Positions 46,356 to 56,039 of a stretch of 64,000 nt of DNA are shown in pieces. How positions within the stretch are numbered: the first letter of the stretch is position 1; each line of letters starts with the position of its first letter. The position numbers and the translations under genes were made by a program. The stretch is from Ahrensia sp. GTDB lineage: Bacteria > Pseudomonadota > Alphaproteobacteria > Rhizobiales > Rhizobiaceae. The notes beneath the pieces were generated by a model that made no database searches, was not told the DNA's origin, and was given only the letters and a program-made list of their open reading frames with translations. The stretch spans positions 248,001-312,000 of the forward strand of contig JAPPOQ010000033.1 of the NCBI GenBank assembly GCA_028817895.1, read 5' to 3'.

Positions 46356-47057
46356 ATGTCTGTCGTCCAATCGGTCCGCGGTTCATTCGTGCCGATCCAT
46401 CCCAAGGGATATCCGTTCATCACGGCTTTCGCAGTGGTGACTTTGATCGCAGGTGCGATCTGGGATCCGTTGTTCTGGATCGGCTTTATGTTGACGATCT
46501 GGTGCGCTGCGTTTTTTCGCGATCCGCAACGCGTGGTGCCTGTCAGCGACGAATTGATCGTCAGTCCCGCCGATGGTGTGATTTCAAGCGTGGGAATGTT
46601 TGTGCCGCCAGCCGAACTGGACATGGGTGAGGAACCGCTCACGCGGATTTCTGTCTTCATGAATGTGTTCAACTGTCATGTGAACAGGGCACCGGTTCGC
46701 GGCAGCGTGGCCGTATCGCGCCACAAGCCCGGAAAGTTTCTCTCGGCAGACCTCGACAAGGCGTCCCAGGATAATGAACGCCACAGCGTGGCAATTGATG
46801 GTCCGCATGGACGCGTTGGCGCCGTGCAGATTGCCGGACTGGTTGCACGGCGGATTGTGTGTTGGGCGCGGGAGGACACGGAAATCGGGCAGGGGGAACG
46901 GTTCGGGTTGATCCGTTTCGGCTCGCGCGTTGATGTGTTTTTGCCGGCCGGTGCGACGCCCCGCGTTTCGCTTGGCCAAAAGGCGATTGCGGGAGAGACC
47001 GTTCTCGCCGCACATGGTGACGTGCTGCCGACCAGCCTCACCCCGCAAACCATCTGA
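46356..47057 (+). CDS. psd: phosphatidylserine decarboxylase proenzyme (short form)
   Basis: Decarboxylates phosphatidylserine to phosphatidylethanolamine at the membrane. 233 residues, the short 'archaeal-like' type of alphaproteobacteria. An N-terminal hydrophobic segment ([21 protein letters not shown]) anchors it. The autoprocessing site is [14 protein letters not shown], where the Ser of GS becomes the pyruvoyl group. [15 protein letters not shown] is the conserved His-containing stretch. It is followed by pssA 11 bases later, giving the two steps of PE synthesis together. Confidence 0.95.
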   Translation: MSVVQSVRGSFVPIHPKGYPFITAFAVVTLIAGAIWDPLFWIGFMLTIWCAAFFRDPQRVVPVSDELIVSPADGVISSVGMFVPPAELDMGEEPLTRISVFMNVFNCHVNRAPVRGSVAVSRHKPGKFLSADLDKASQDNERHSVAIDGPHGRVGAVQIAGLVARRIVCWAREDTEIGQGERFGLIRFGSRVDVFLPAGATPRVSLGQKAIAGETVLAAHGDVLPTSLTPQTI

Positions 47058-47068
47058 CGGGCCAGAAG

Positions 47069-47965
47069 ATGAAGGCACCGTTTCCAGACTACAAGCCCGG
47101 CAAGAAAGGCGACGAAACAAGCGACGCTGCCGTTGCTGGCGTTGATCCACCTCACATTTTCGACGATGCGCCGCCGGAAGAACCGGCTCAATATGCCCGC
47201 TTGCGCGACGTGCCCTTTCGCATGCTTGTGCCCAATCTCATTACGCTGGGCGCCATCTGCTCAGGTCTGACGGCGGTTCGGCTGGCCTTTGAGGGACGCT
47301 TTCAACTCGCTATCGTGGCGATCGTGTTTGCGGCCTGTCTTGATGCTCTGGACGGGCGCGTGGCACGGTTCCTCAAATCCACCTCGTCTTTCGGCGAACA
47401 GATGGATTCGCTTGCCGATTTTGTAAATTTCGGTGTCGCACCCGCTCTGGTTCTCTATTTGTGGACGCTGCGGGACGCGCAGTCGCTCGGCTGGATCGCA
47501 GCGCTCATTTTTGCGATCTGCGGCTGCCTTCGCCTCGCCCGCTTCAATGTCACGCTCGACTCAGAAGACAAGCGCGACTGGGAGGTTGATTTCTTCGTCG
47601 GTGTGCCTGCACCGGCGGGCGCCATTCTGGTCATGTTGCCAATCTATCTCGGGCTGCTCGGCTTTTTGGAACGCTTCGACGCAATCGTGACCTGGGCCAC
47701 GCTGGCCTATGTGCTGTTCATCGGCTTCCTGATGACATCGAGTTTGCCAACATGGTCGGGAAAACGCAGCGTTCAGCGCATTTCCCGCCATTTGGTTGTG
47801 CCGGTGATGATCGGCCTGATGTTGCTGATCGTCTTCCTGTTCAGCTATCCATGGCTGTTGCTGACGATCGGCGCGTTGGCCTATCTGGCAACGATCCCCT
47901 TCAGCATCCGCGACTGGAGGCGCAGAGACGCAAGCGAGTCGTCACAGGAAGCCCCTGCGCCATAA
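47069..47965 (+). CDS. pssA: CDP-diacylglycerol-serine O-phosphatidyltransferase
   Basis: Makes phosphatidylserine from CDP-diacylglycerol and serine. 298 residues with the CDP-alcohol phosphotransferase motif DALDGRVARFLKSTSSFGEQMDSLADFVNFG (DGxxAR...G...DxxxD, here in parts). Around eight membrane helices are visible. It supplies the substrate for psd just upstream. Confidence 0.94.
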   Translation: MKAPFPDYKPGKKGDETSDAAVAGVDPPHIFDDAPPEEPAQYARLRDVPFRMLVPNLITLGAICSGLTAVRLAFEGRFQLAIVAIVFAACLDALDGRVARFLKSTSSFGEQMDSLADFVNFGVAPALVLYLWTLRDAQSLGWIAALIFAICGCLRLARFNVTLDSEDKRDWEVDFFVGVPAPAGAILVMLPIYLGLLGFLERFDAIVTWATLAYVLFIGFLMTSSLPTWSGKRSVQRISRHLVVPVMIGLMLLIVFLFSYPWLLLTIGALAYLATIPFSIRDWRRRDASESSQEAPAP

Positions 47966-48007
47966 ACTGCGGACGGGTTGGCTCTTCAACGAGCCATCCT
48001 TCGTTCC

Positions 48008-51000
48008 TCATTCAGCCGCAGCGGCGGGATAGGTGGGTTCATCATCATTGCTTGCCCGCATGCGTTTGGGCAATGCGACGATGCTCGCATCTTCAGGATG
48101 CAGCACGACGGATCGATCTGCGGCGGCCTTGTCATCCTTTCCTTCGGCAAAGGCGGGACGCGCCTCAACGCCAACTCCGGGAACAAAGACCGGTTTTGCA
48201 CGGAACAGGCGATAGCGGTCTGCTTCTTCGCGATGCGATTTTGCGCCGCGATGTGCATAGTCATTGCGTGCTGCAATCTTCCACGGGGCAGCCAGATTGG
48301 CGGGCAGCGCGAGCATGGAAGGGATGACGATCAGCGTCAGAAGCGTGGAGAATGCAAGACCGAAGATGATCGCTGTCGACAGTTGCACCCACCACACGGA
48401 GGTGATGCCGCCAACCGCGATGGTGCGCTCGAAATAGTCGAGGTTGATCTGCAACGCCATCGGCAAAAGGCCGAGAATGGTGGTCGTTGTTGTCAACATG
48501 ATCGGGCGCAGCCTCTGCGCGGAGGTTTTCAGCACAGCCTCGCGCGTCTCCACACCTTCGGAGCGCAGACGATTGAACGTGTCGATCAAAACGATGGCGT
48601 TGTTCACCACGATGCCGGCAAGCGCCACCACACCTGTGCCGGTCATGATGATCGAGAATTTCTGCCCCGTGACCATCAGGCCGATCAACACGCCCACAAT
48701 GGCCAGCACCACTGTCGTGAGGGTCAAAATGGTCTGGTAGAAGGAATTGAACTGCGTCACCAGAATGATGAACATCAAAAACAGGGCAATGCCAGCCGCC
48801 TTCATGAGGAAGGCACCCGATTCCTTCTGTTCCTCGTCGGCACCGCGGAAACGCAATTGCACAGTCGATGGCCAGTCCTGCTGGTCCATCCAACTTTGAA
48901 TCTCGGAAATCTTGTCATCGGGCGTGATGCCGCGACCGTTTTCCTCAAAGCCGGGAATGAGGTTGGCTTTCACCTCCATAGAATAGAGGCCGTCCTTGCG
49001 CGTGATCGCATTGACCTTCGGCTTGGGTTCGCGGGTCACGAAATTCGACAGCGGCACCTGGCCCTGATTGGTTGGCAGGCGCAGCTCATCCAATGTGGCG
49101 AAGGTGCGCTGCTCGGCGGGAAGGCGAACACGGATATCGAGTTCATCCTCTGAATCGTCAGGTCGATAGGTTCCGATCAACACGCCGTTTGAGACGAGCT
49201 GGATCATCGAACCAACGGCAACAACACCGGCATCGTAGCGCCCGGCCTTTTCGCGATCGACAGTAAGTTCGAACTCGATGCCGGGCAGGGGGCGTCCGTC
49301 CTCAATGTCTTGAAGACCGGTCAGAGTGTCGAAATGTGCGCGGGTACGCGCGACCGTGTTGACCATGTCATCATAGCTGGTGGATTTGACCTCCAACCGC
49401 ACATCCTTGCCGGTTGGTGGGCCACCTTCGATCTTGCGCACTTCGACACGAATGCCGGGGATGGATGCTGTTTTCTCACGGATATCTTCAAAAATCTGCA
49501 CAGCTTTGCGGCGGCAGCAATAGTCCGCCAGTTCAAGCTGCATCTGGCCGATCACATCGGCTGGTTTGTCCTGCACTCCGTCAAGCGGGCTGCCGCCACC
49601 ACCGCCACCGGGCACATTCGCCGTCATAACGGTGTTCTTGATGCCCTGAACGGACAGCACCTGCACTTCGACTTCGCCAACGAGATCGCGAGCACGCGAA
49701 GCACTTAGATTGCCGCGCGCGGAGACCAGAACGATTGCGACATCTGGCTCTTCGTCAACAAAGAACTCGACGCCCGCATTGTTGGCCCCGAAACTGGTGA
49801 ACACGAACATCGCAGTGCCGATCACCGCTGCGATGACCACAAGGTTGCCGATGATGTTGTTCGAGAGCCCTTGCAGCATCCGCAGATAATGCTTCATCAG
49901 CCCCGGCACTTTGGCGATTTCCAGCTTCCGCTCGCTGGAAAACATGAGTGTGACCTGGTCACTGGCTTCTTTGCGCTGCTGGCGGCGATCGAGGACGCCC
50001 ATCAAGCCCATCAGCAACGGGTAGGCGATCAAACCGGCAACAAGCCCGGTGAGAGCGGCAAAGACATCTGCAAAAGACAGGGATTGAAGGAAAGTGGGTC
50101 CGGCAGTGGCTTCTGTCGATCCCGATGCAATCCAGTCCATCGCCGTCTGCGCCCAAGGGCCGAGCCAGGGTTCGACACCGAAGCGGAATCCGCCTTCCAC
50201 CAACGCAAAAACTGCAAAGCCAATGATGGCGCTGGTAAACAGCGCAGAGGTCGCCAACGCGCCCTTGTTTCCGATGGCAACTGCAATGCGCCCGGTCAGT
50301 GCGCCGGAAGTTGGCAGGAAGATCAGCGCCGTCAGCAAGGATGCTGACAGCACGATAATCACCATGATCGGCAACCAAGACATGAATTCACCAGGCACAC
50401 CGGGCCACAGCAACAGCGGCAGGAAGGCGGCAAGTGTAGTTCCCGTCGATGAGACCACCGGCCAGAACATGAGCTGCGCGGCTCTTGTATAGGCTTCGTT
50501 CGGCGGCATGCCCTCGGCAAGTTTCCGGTCGGCATATTCGGTCACCACGATCGCGCCATCGACCAGCATTCCGACCGTCAGCACCATGCCGAACAGCACC
50601 ATCATGTTGACGGTGAAGCCGCCGATGCCAAGGATCATGAAGCCGGTTGCGAAGGAAACCGGGATGGACAGGCCCACCAACAGTCCTGAACGCAGGCCGA
50701 GCGCGAACACTACGACGACCATAACCAGCGAAATCGCGGTCAGAATGGAGGCCTGCAAGTTGCCTTGAACCTCATCAATGAAGCCGGATTTGTCGAGCAG
50801 GTAGTTGATCTTGATGGTGCTCGGCCAATCTTTCGAAAAGTTGGCGACGGCTTCGCGAACGGCTGTGTTGTTCTCGATGATGTTGGTGCCGATCCGCTTC
50901 GTCACTTCAAGCGAAACGGCGGGCTCGCCATTCACGCGCGTGAAGCTCGATGGGTCCTTGAAGGTGCGGCGAATTTCAGCAACGTCGCCAAGCGTGACCA

Positions 51001-51751
51001 CGGCTTCGCCACTCTGCTTGATCGGGATCGAATAAACATCGGCCGCGGATTCAACCAGGCCCGGCACCTTCAAATTGAAGCGTGAGTCTCCGTCATCGAT
51101 GAAGCCCGCAGCGATCAGCTGGTTGTTTTGCGACAGAGCGTTCAGCAACTCGCTTTGGCTGATATTGTAGGATTCAAGCCGCGCAAGATCGAGCACGACT
51201 TCCAGCATTTCTTCGCGATTGCCGGTCAGTTCGGCTTCCCGCACCGTGTTGACCGCTTCGATCTCGTCCTTGAGACGGCGGGCAAAGCTGTAAAGCGCCC
51301 GTTCCGGCACCCGACCCGACAGCGTAACGATGATGGTGGGTTGCAGGGCAAAATTGGTTTCGTTGATGATCGGCTCGTCGGCATCATCGGGAAACTCCGC
51401 CTTTGCCTGATCGACCTTGTCGCGAATGTCCGCGAGCACCTTGTCCTTGTCGGTCTCAATGTTGAACTCGAGTACGGCGACTGCCGTGGACTGGGCGGCA
51501 ATGGTCGTCAGTTCCTTCAGACCATCAAGCCCGCGCAACTTCGCTTCGAGCGGCCGAACCAACAGCCGCTCTGAGTCGGACGGGCTGATGCCCTGCTGCG
51601 AAACCGAAACGAAGTAGACCGGGACATCGATATCCGGATCCGCTTCCTTGGGGATCGAGACATAGGAGATCGCACCGGCGATCACCATCACCAGCATCAA
51701 CATCAAAACCGTCTTGGGACGGCTGAGAATGGTGGCCAGAGCTGAGATCAT
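48008..51751 (-). CDS. RND efflux transporter permease, unusually long
   Basis: 1247 residues, about 200 longer than AcrB-type pumps (around 1,040). Family features: RPKTVLMLMLVMVIAGAIS at the N-terminus, LVDGAIVVTEYADRK in TM4 (first Asp kept, second Asp is Gly), and ALAGIVVNNAIVLIDTFNRL in TM10-11. The extra length is an insertion after TM6 with two more hydrophobic segments (SALFTSAIIGFAVFALVEGG and DVFAALTGLVAGLIAYPLLM) plus a ~90-residue soluble C-terminal tail. The adaptor gene overlaps by four bases upstream. Substrates are unknown; no outer-membrane channel gene is adjacent. Confidence 0.9.
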   Translation of the reverse strand: MISALATILSRPKTVLMLMLVMVIAGAISYVSIPKEADPDIDVPVYFVSVSQQGISPSDSERLLVRPLEAKLRGLDGLKELTTIAAQSTAVAVLEFNIETDKDKVLADIRDKVDQAKAEFPDDADEPIINETNFALQPTIIVTLSGRVPERALYSFARRLKDEIEAVNTVREAELTGNREEMLEVVLDLARLESYNISQSELLNALSQNNQLIAAGFIDDGDSRFNLKVPGLVESAADVYSIPIKQSGEAVVTLGDVAEIRRTFKDPSSFTRVNGEPAVSLEVTKRIGTNIIENNTAVREAVANFSKDWPSTIKINYLLDKSGFIDEVQGNLQASILTAISLVMVVVVFALGLRSGLLVGLSIPVSFATGFMILGIGGFTVNMMVLFGMVLTVGMLVDGAIVVTEYADRKLAEGMPPNEAYTRAAQLMFWPVVSSTGTTLAAFLPLLLWPGVPGEFMSWLPIMVIIVLSASLLTALIFLPTSGALTGRIAVAIGNKGALATSALFTSAIIGFAVFALVEGGFRFGVEPWLGPWAQTAMDWIASGSTEATAGPTFLQSLSFADVFAALTGLVAGLIAYPLLMGLMGVLDRRQQRKEASDQVTLMFSSERKLEIAKVPGLMKHYLRMLQGLSNNIIGNLVVIAAVIGTAMFVFTSFGANNAGVEFFVDEEPDVAIVLVSARGNLSASRARDLVGEVEVQVLSVQGIKNTVMTANVPGGGGGGSPLDGVQDKPADVIGQMQLELADYCCRRKAVQIFEDIREKTASIPGIRVEVRKIEGGPPTGKDVRLEVKSTSYDDMVNTVARTRAHFDTLTGLQDIEDGRPLPGIEFELTVDREKAGRYDAGVVAVGSMIQLVSNGVLIGTYRPDDSEDELDIRVRLPAEQRTFATLDELRLPTNQGQVPLSNFVTREPKPKVNAITRKDGLYSMEVKANLIPGFEENGRGITPDDKISEIQSWMDQQDWPSTVQLRFRGADEEQKESGAFLMKAAGIALFLMFIILVTQFNSFYQTILTLTTVVLAIVGVLIGLMVTGQKFSIIMTGTGVVALAGIVVNNAIVLIDTFNRLRSEGVETREAVLKTSAQRLRPIMLTTTTTILGLLPMALQINLDYFERTIAVGGITSVWWVQLSTAIIFGLAFSTLLTLIVIPSMLALPANLAAPWKIAARNDYAHRGAKSHREEADRYRLFRAKPVFVPGVGVEARPAFAEGKDDKAAADRSVVLHPEDASIVALPKRMRASNDDEPTYPAAAAE

Positions 51752-52872
51752 GAAGACGCCTCCGAGCTTGCGCGCTCGCTTGGGGTTGCTTCCTCCTCAG
51801 CCACCGGGTCGACAGCTTCTCCGGCTGCCACGTAGTTCTGACCCAGCGTGATGACGCGTGTTCCAGGCTCAAGGCCACGAACCCACACGCCATCTGCTTC
51901 CTGCGTTAATATGGTTACGGGCACAAAGGCAACCGTGTTGTCGCTTTGCACGGTGCGCACTCCGACCTGCCCGGCATCGTTGAGCGTCAACCAGTTGGTC
52001 CGCAAGCGATAGGCGGAGATTGGCGGAAGCGGGATGGTGGCAGTCGATGTCATGCCATCGCGTAGGCGGCTATCGGCATTGTCCAGCGCGACTTCAACTT
52101 CAAAGGTGCGCGTCTGGGCATCGGCCGCCGGTGAAATATATCTGATGGTCCCGCTGGCATTGCCCCCCGAAACCAGCGAGACAGAGACATCCATGCCTTC
52201 CGAGATCGCACCGATTTCACGCTCCGGCACCTGACCGGTAAACAGCATCGGGTCCATTTGCATCAGCGTTGCACAGACGCCACCCGGAGCGAGATTGTCG
52301 CCCGCTTCAGCGAAGGGCTCCATCAGTTGCCCGGAGGATGTCGCGACAATGTCCGTGCGGCCGATATCCTGCTGCGCTTGTGCCACAGCGGCTTTGGCCG
52401 CATCGAGAGCCGAACGCAGACCGCGCAGTTTGGTCTTGGTGGCAAAGCCGCGATCAACCAGGCTTTTGGTTGCGTCATAGTCGGCCTGCGCTTGCGTCAG
52501 GGTCGCCTCAACGCGGGCCAGTTCCGTCATCCGCACGCCCTGGTCGATCGAGCAAAGAAGATCACCCTTCTTTACCATCTGCCCCTTGGTGAAGTTGATG
52601 GCGCTGATATTGCCGCCAGTCTCCGCCCGCACCGTCACGCTGGCAGACGCTTCCGTACGGCCACGGACAGTCAGACTTGCGGGCCGTTCGGTCGGGTTCA
52701 CCTCGGTGAAGCGCACGCGGAAGGCTTGCGCGGTCTTTGCCGCCTCGCGTTCGGCGATCGTCTGCTTGTCGGCATCGGCCTGACCGCCTTCGATCAACTC
52801 ACCGGTGAGCATCCAGCCGCCGATTCCGGCGAGAATGGCCAAGGCTACAAGATGTGATCCACGAAGTGCCAT
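51748..52872 (-). CDS. RND efflux periplasmic adaptor (membrane fusion protein)
   Basis: 374 residues with an N-terminal anchor (LVALAILAGIGGWMLTGELIEGG). The lipoyl and coiled-coil hairpin region spans about residues 70-200 (ETGGNISAINFTKGQMVKKGDLLCSID, then ARVEATLTQAQADYDATK). Beta-barrel and membrane-proximal domains follow. It bridges the RND pump and an outer-membrane channel. It ends four bases into the pump gene and begins 35 bases after the PadR gene, so the three form one regulated unit. Confidence 0.92.
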   Translation of the reverse strand: MALRGSHLVALAILAGIGGWMLTGELIEGGQADADKQTIAEREAAKTAQAFRVRFTEVNPTERPASLTVRGRTEASASVTVRAETGGNISAINFTKGQMVKKGDLLCSIDQGVRMTELARVEATLTQAQADYDATKSLVDRGFATKTKLRGLRSALDAAKAAVAQAQQDIGRTDIVATSSGQLMEPFAEAGDNLAPGGVCATLMQMDPMLFTGQVPEREIGAISEGMDVSVSLVSGGNASGTIRYISPAADAQTRTFEVEVALDNADSRLRDGMTSTATIPLPPISAYRLRTNWLTLNDAGQVGVRTVQSDNTVAFVPVTILTQEADGVWVRGLEPGTRVITLGQNYVAAGEAVDPVAEEEATPSERASSEASS

Positions 52873-52907
52873 TGTGTGTTTCCTGCGTGATAATGCGGTC
52901 GAAGTGC

Positions 52908-53465
52908 CTATTCGGCGGCGATCAGGCCATCGCCGTTGTTCAGCGACGTGCCTGCAATCGCCTCCAGTTCGGCGCGGTGTGCGTTGAGATAGTCCAAAGA
53001 TGCGCTGAGGCAGTGGCGGCCATAGCCGGCGACAAAGTCAGCGCCCGTCAGATCAACGGTCTGGCGGGCTTCCTCAATGGTCGCAATTTCCGAGCGCAGG
53101 AAATCGGCCTGAGCATCGATGGCCGACACCACCTGCTCACGGCTGACATACTCCGCAAACATGGCCAGCAACAGAAATTCACTTTTGAAAATATCCGGTT
53201 GCGTTGGTTTATGCAGCGCTTCGATGAACTCGGCGCGACCCGCATCAGTGATCTCATAGACCTTGCGGGTTGGACGACCGGTTTGGAATTCCTCGCGACT
53301 GGAGACCAGACCGTCGCTCTCCATGCGCGCTAGTGCCGGGTAGATTGACCCGAAGGACGCGTCGACAAAGTGGGAAAAATGACCATCGGTTACGAGCTTT
53401 CGTATCTCGTAGCCGGTTGCCTCTTTGCAGTTGAGAACCGCAAGACAAAGGGTGCGCACGTTCAT
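52908..53465 (-). CDS. PadR-family transcriptional regulator
   Basis: About 185 residues. The winged helix is MNVRTLCLAVLNCKEATGYEIRKLV ... GSIYPALARMESDGLVSS, ending with the wing GRPTRKVYEITDAGRAEF. A long C-terminal helical domain (residues ~100-185) for dimerisation follows, as in PadR subfamily 1. ATG at 53465 matches the usual PadR start; the frame extends 20 codons further upstream. PadR proteins usually repress a neighbouring efflux or detoxification gene in response to an aromatic or amphiphilic ligand, which fits the RND pair downstream. Confidence 0.9.
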   Translation of the reverse strand: MNVRTLCLAVLNCKEATGYEIRKLVTDGHFSHFVDASFGSIYPALARMESDGLVSSREEFQTGRPTRKVYEITDAGRAEFIEALHKPTQPDIFKSEFLLLAMFAEYVSREQVVSAIDAQADFLRSEIATIEEARQTVDLTGADFVAGYGRHCLSASLDYLNAHRAELEAIAGTSLNNGDGLIAAE

Positions 53466-53502
53466 TGGCCCGCATTGCTCCAAGAGAGGCGAAACATGTC
53501 GT

Positions 53503-53530
53503 GTATATATATACCCGCTTGGCATATATC
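53503..53530. promoter_or_regulatory. AT-rich palindromic region upstream of padR
   Basis: GTATATATATAC (53503-53514) is a perfect palindrome. A second ATATAT element lies about nine bases further at 53524-53529. PadR-type operators are usually AT-rich inverted repeats, so this is the most likely autoregulatory/promoter site; the exact boundaries are unclear. Confidence 0.45.
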
Positions 53531-53599
53531 AAACGAGAATATAAAGATTTGAGATAGTTTCGAACTACAGGGTCTAAATCAGCGACCGATGCGGCGATT

Positions 53600-53743
53600 T
53601 CAACGGCCGCGATCTTTCTGCTGAGCCATCAGACTTTTCAGTTTTTGCAAGCGCTTAGCCATTTGCTCGACATAGGTGTCGTCCTGCACGTAGACGTGAC
53701 GCATCGTTCCAACGGTGGCAGCGGATTTTCGTTGCTCAGACAT
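53600..53743 (-). CDS. small 47-residue charged protein with strong ribosome binding site
   Basis: Not a long frame, but well supported. GAGGAG lies about eight bases before the ATG at 53743. The product begins MSEQRKSAATVGTMRHVYVQ and ends in a basic helical tail (AKRLQKLKSLMAQQKDRGR). No membrane segment. It lies between the PadR region and the SDR gene on the same strand. Function is unknown. Confidence 0.55.
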   Translation of the reverse strand: MSEQRKSAATVGTMRHVYVQDDTYVEQMAKRLQKLKSLMAQQKDRGR

Positions 53744-53820
53744 CGTGCCGCACTCCTCAAAGCGCATATATGCTCCGGCAACGTGGTTAACAAAGGCTTA
53801 CGCCGCAGCGCCATGGCGTT

Positions 53821-54552
53821 TCAGACATCAAGCCAGTGCTTATGGTCGAAATCGTAGAGCCGGCCCGTCTCGGTCATGCCCTCTGCCAATAGCCTGGCGA
53901 TCTCCGCGCCCACATCTCGCGGCTGTGTGAGCTTGGATTGATCCTCACCCGGTGCGTATTGGCCCCGCATGCGGGTTGCGACGACGCCAGGTGTGAACAG
54001 ATTGGCCTTCAGCGGCGTGTTGGCATGCTCCTTCGCCCAACTCACCACCAGTGCTTCGAGCGCGGCCTTTGAGGCCGCATAGGTGCCGACAAAAGGTCGT
54101 TTACTGCGTGCGGCGCCTGATGAGACGAAAAGCGCCTGCGGCGCTTCTGCCTGTTGAAGTGGCGCTTGCAGAGCACGAATGAGCCTGAAATTGGCCGTGA
54201 CATTGACGGCGAAAACGTCGTCAAAGGTCTCCGGTTTCAACTGATGCAGGGGCGTGGGCGTGCCCAGAATCCCCGCATTGGCGACCAAAATATCCAAACG
54301 CCCCCAACGGCCCAGAATGCTCTCACCTAAGCGATCGAGCGCTTCTGAGTCTTTCAGATCAAGCGGAACGAGCGTTGCGCTGCCGCCCTCTTCACGGATC
54401 GCGTCATCGAGATCTTCAAGACCTCCCACCGTGCGGGCCAGCGCGATGACATGCGCACCCTCTCTGGCCAGAGCGACGGCCGTGTGATGGCCGATACCGC
54501 GCGAAGCGCCGGTGACGAGGGCAATCCGGTCAGCAAGGGGGTTGTTGGACAC
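53821..54552 (-). CDS. SDR-family NAD(P)-dependent oxidoreductase
   Basis: 243 residues. The cofactor motif TGASRGIGHHTAVALA (TGxxxGIG) is at about residues 15-22, NAGILG follows, and the catalytic YxxxK is in GTYAASKAALEALV. In many Hyphomicrobiales an SDR of this type follows purF, as here (two bases apart). Substrate is unknown. Confidence 0.88.
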   Translation of the reverse strand: MSNNPLADRIALVTGASRGIGHHTAVALAREGAHVIALARTVGGLEDLDDAIREEGGSATLVPLDLKDSEALDRLGESILGRWGRLDILVANAGILGTPTPLHQLKPETFDDVFAVNVTANFRLIRALQAPLQQAEAPQALFVSSGAARSKRPFVGTYAASKAALEALVVSWAKEHANTPLKANLFTPGVVATRMRGQYAPGEDQSKLTQPRDVGAEIARLLAEGMTETGRLYDFDHKHWLDV

Positions 54553-54554
54553 GC

Positions 54555-56036
54555 TCAGCGCCCGCCTGACAAAAGAGACAGAGGCCGCACATTGTCAGAC
54601 GGTTCCGCGTTGTGGTCTTCACGATCGGTTAGCCTTGTAGGGTAGTCTCCGGTGAAGCAGGCGTCGCAGAACTGCGGCGCTTCGCCGTTGCGGGCTGCTT
54701 CACCCGCTGCGCGATACAGGCCGTTGATTGACAGAAATTCCAGCGAATCCACGCGAATGAAGCTCGCCATCTCCTGCGTGCTCATGCGCGAGGCGAGCAG
54801 TTTTTGCTTTTCGGGCGTATCAACACCGTAATAGCAGCCCGAAACGGTCGGCGGTGAGGCGATGCGCATATGCACCTCACGCGCGCCTGCATCGCGCACC
54901 ATAGTCACGATCTTTTGGCTCGTCGTTCCACGCACAATGGAATCATCCACCAGCACGACGCGCTTACCCTCGATGAGCCTGCGATTGGCATTGTGTTTCA
55001 GCTTCACGCCCATATGGCGGATATTTTCGCTTGGGGCGATGAAGGTGCGGCCGACATAGTGATTGCGGATAATGCCCAGCTCGAAGGGCAGGGCACTTTC
55101 CTGCGAAAAGCCGATGGCCGCCGGTGTCCCGCTGTCGGGAACCGGAATGACGAGATCGGCATCGCAGGGTGACTCGCGCGCAAGTTCCTCGCCAATGCGT
55201 TTGCGCACGGCATAGACATTCTCGCCCTGAACCATGGAATCGGGGCGGGCGAAATAGACATATTCAAAAACACAAAAGCGCGGCTTCTCTTTGCCGAAAG
55301 GGAAATGGCTTTCAATGCCCTCATCGGTGATAACCACCATCTCGCCCGGATCGATATCGCGCACATAGCGGGCGCCGATAATGTCGAGCGCACAGGTCTC
55401 CGACGCCAGCACCCAGGATCCGTCGAGATCGCCCAGAACGAGGGGGCGAATGCCAAGCGCATCGCGGCAGCCGATCATCTTCTTTCCCGAAAGGGCGACG
55501 AGCGAAAACGCGCCTTCCAATTGCTGCACCGCATCGGTGAGCTTGTCGGTCAATCTGACCTCTGCGCTCATCGCGATGAGATGCAGGATCACCTCTGTGT
55601 CGGATGTCGACTGAAAAATTGCGCCGCGGGTTTGCAGGCTGCCGCGAATGGTGGAGGCGTTGGTGATGTTTCCGTTATGGGCAACCGCGAAGCCGCCGCC
55701 TGCGAAATCGGCAAAAAAGGGCTGTACATTGCGCAAGCCCTCGCCTCCGGTGGTCGAGTAGCGGTTGTGCCCAATTGCGCTGTGGCCGGGCAGGCGCGCA
55801 ATCACCTTCGGCTTGGTGAAATTGTCGCCGATCAGCCCAACATGGCGCTCGGCGTGAAAACTCGCCCCGTCATAGCTGACAATGCCTGCCGCTTCCTGTC
55901 CACGATGCTGAAGCGAGTGAAGCCCAAGCGTGGTGATCGTCGCCGCATCATTGTGAGCGAATATGCCAAAAACCCCGCATTCCTCGCGAAACTTGTCGGT
56001 ATCTTCATCCGATGCCTGGCTGGGACCCGGAAACAC
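54555..56036 (-). CDS. purF: amidophosphoribosyltransferase
   Basis: First committed step of purine synthesis: PRPP plus glutamine to phosphoribosylamine. 493 residues. The N-terminal Cys nucleophile is at about residue 20 (EECGVFG) after a short propeptide, so processing is expected. The glutaminase part has YSTTGGEGLRNVQPF and HNGNITN. The PRPP-binding loop is VVLVDDSIVRGTTSQK. It follows cvpA (three bases apart), the conserved order. Confidence 0.95.
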   Translation of the reverse strand: MFPGPSQASDEDTDKFREECGVFGIFAHNDAATITTLGLHSLQHRGQEAAGIVSYDGASFHAERHVGLIGDNFTKPKVIARLPGHSAIGHNRYSTTGGEGLRNVQPFFADFAGGGFAVAHNGNITNASTIRGSLQTRGAIFQSTSDTEVILHLIAMSAEVRLTDKLTDAVQQLEGAFSLVALSGKKMIGCRDALGIRPLVLGDLDGSWVLASETCALDIIGARYVRDIDPGEMVVITDEGIESHFPFGKEKPRFCVFEYVYFARPDSMVQGENVYAVRKRIGEELARESPCDADLVIPVPDSGTPAAIGFSQESALPFELGIIRNHYVGRTFIAPSENIRHMGVKLKHNANRRLIEGKRVVLVDDSIVRGTTSQKIVTMVRDAGAREVHMRIASPPTVSGCYYGVDTPEKQKLLASRMSTQEMASFIRVDSLEFLSINGLYRAAGEAARNGEAPQFCDACFTGDYPTRLTDREDHNAEPSDNVRPLSLLSGGR

Positions 56037-56039
56037 GCG

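Noticed and set aside
47978..49153. 391-codon plus-strand frame
   Set aside because: Antisense to the RND pump gene; His/Gln-rich translation without any recognisable domain.
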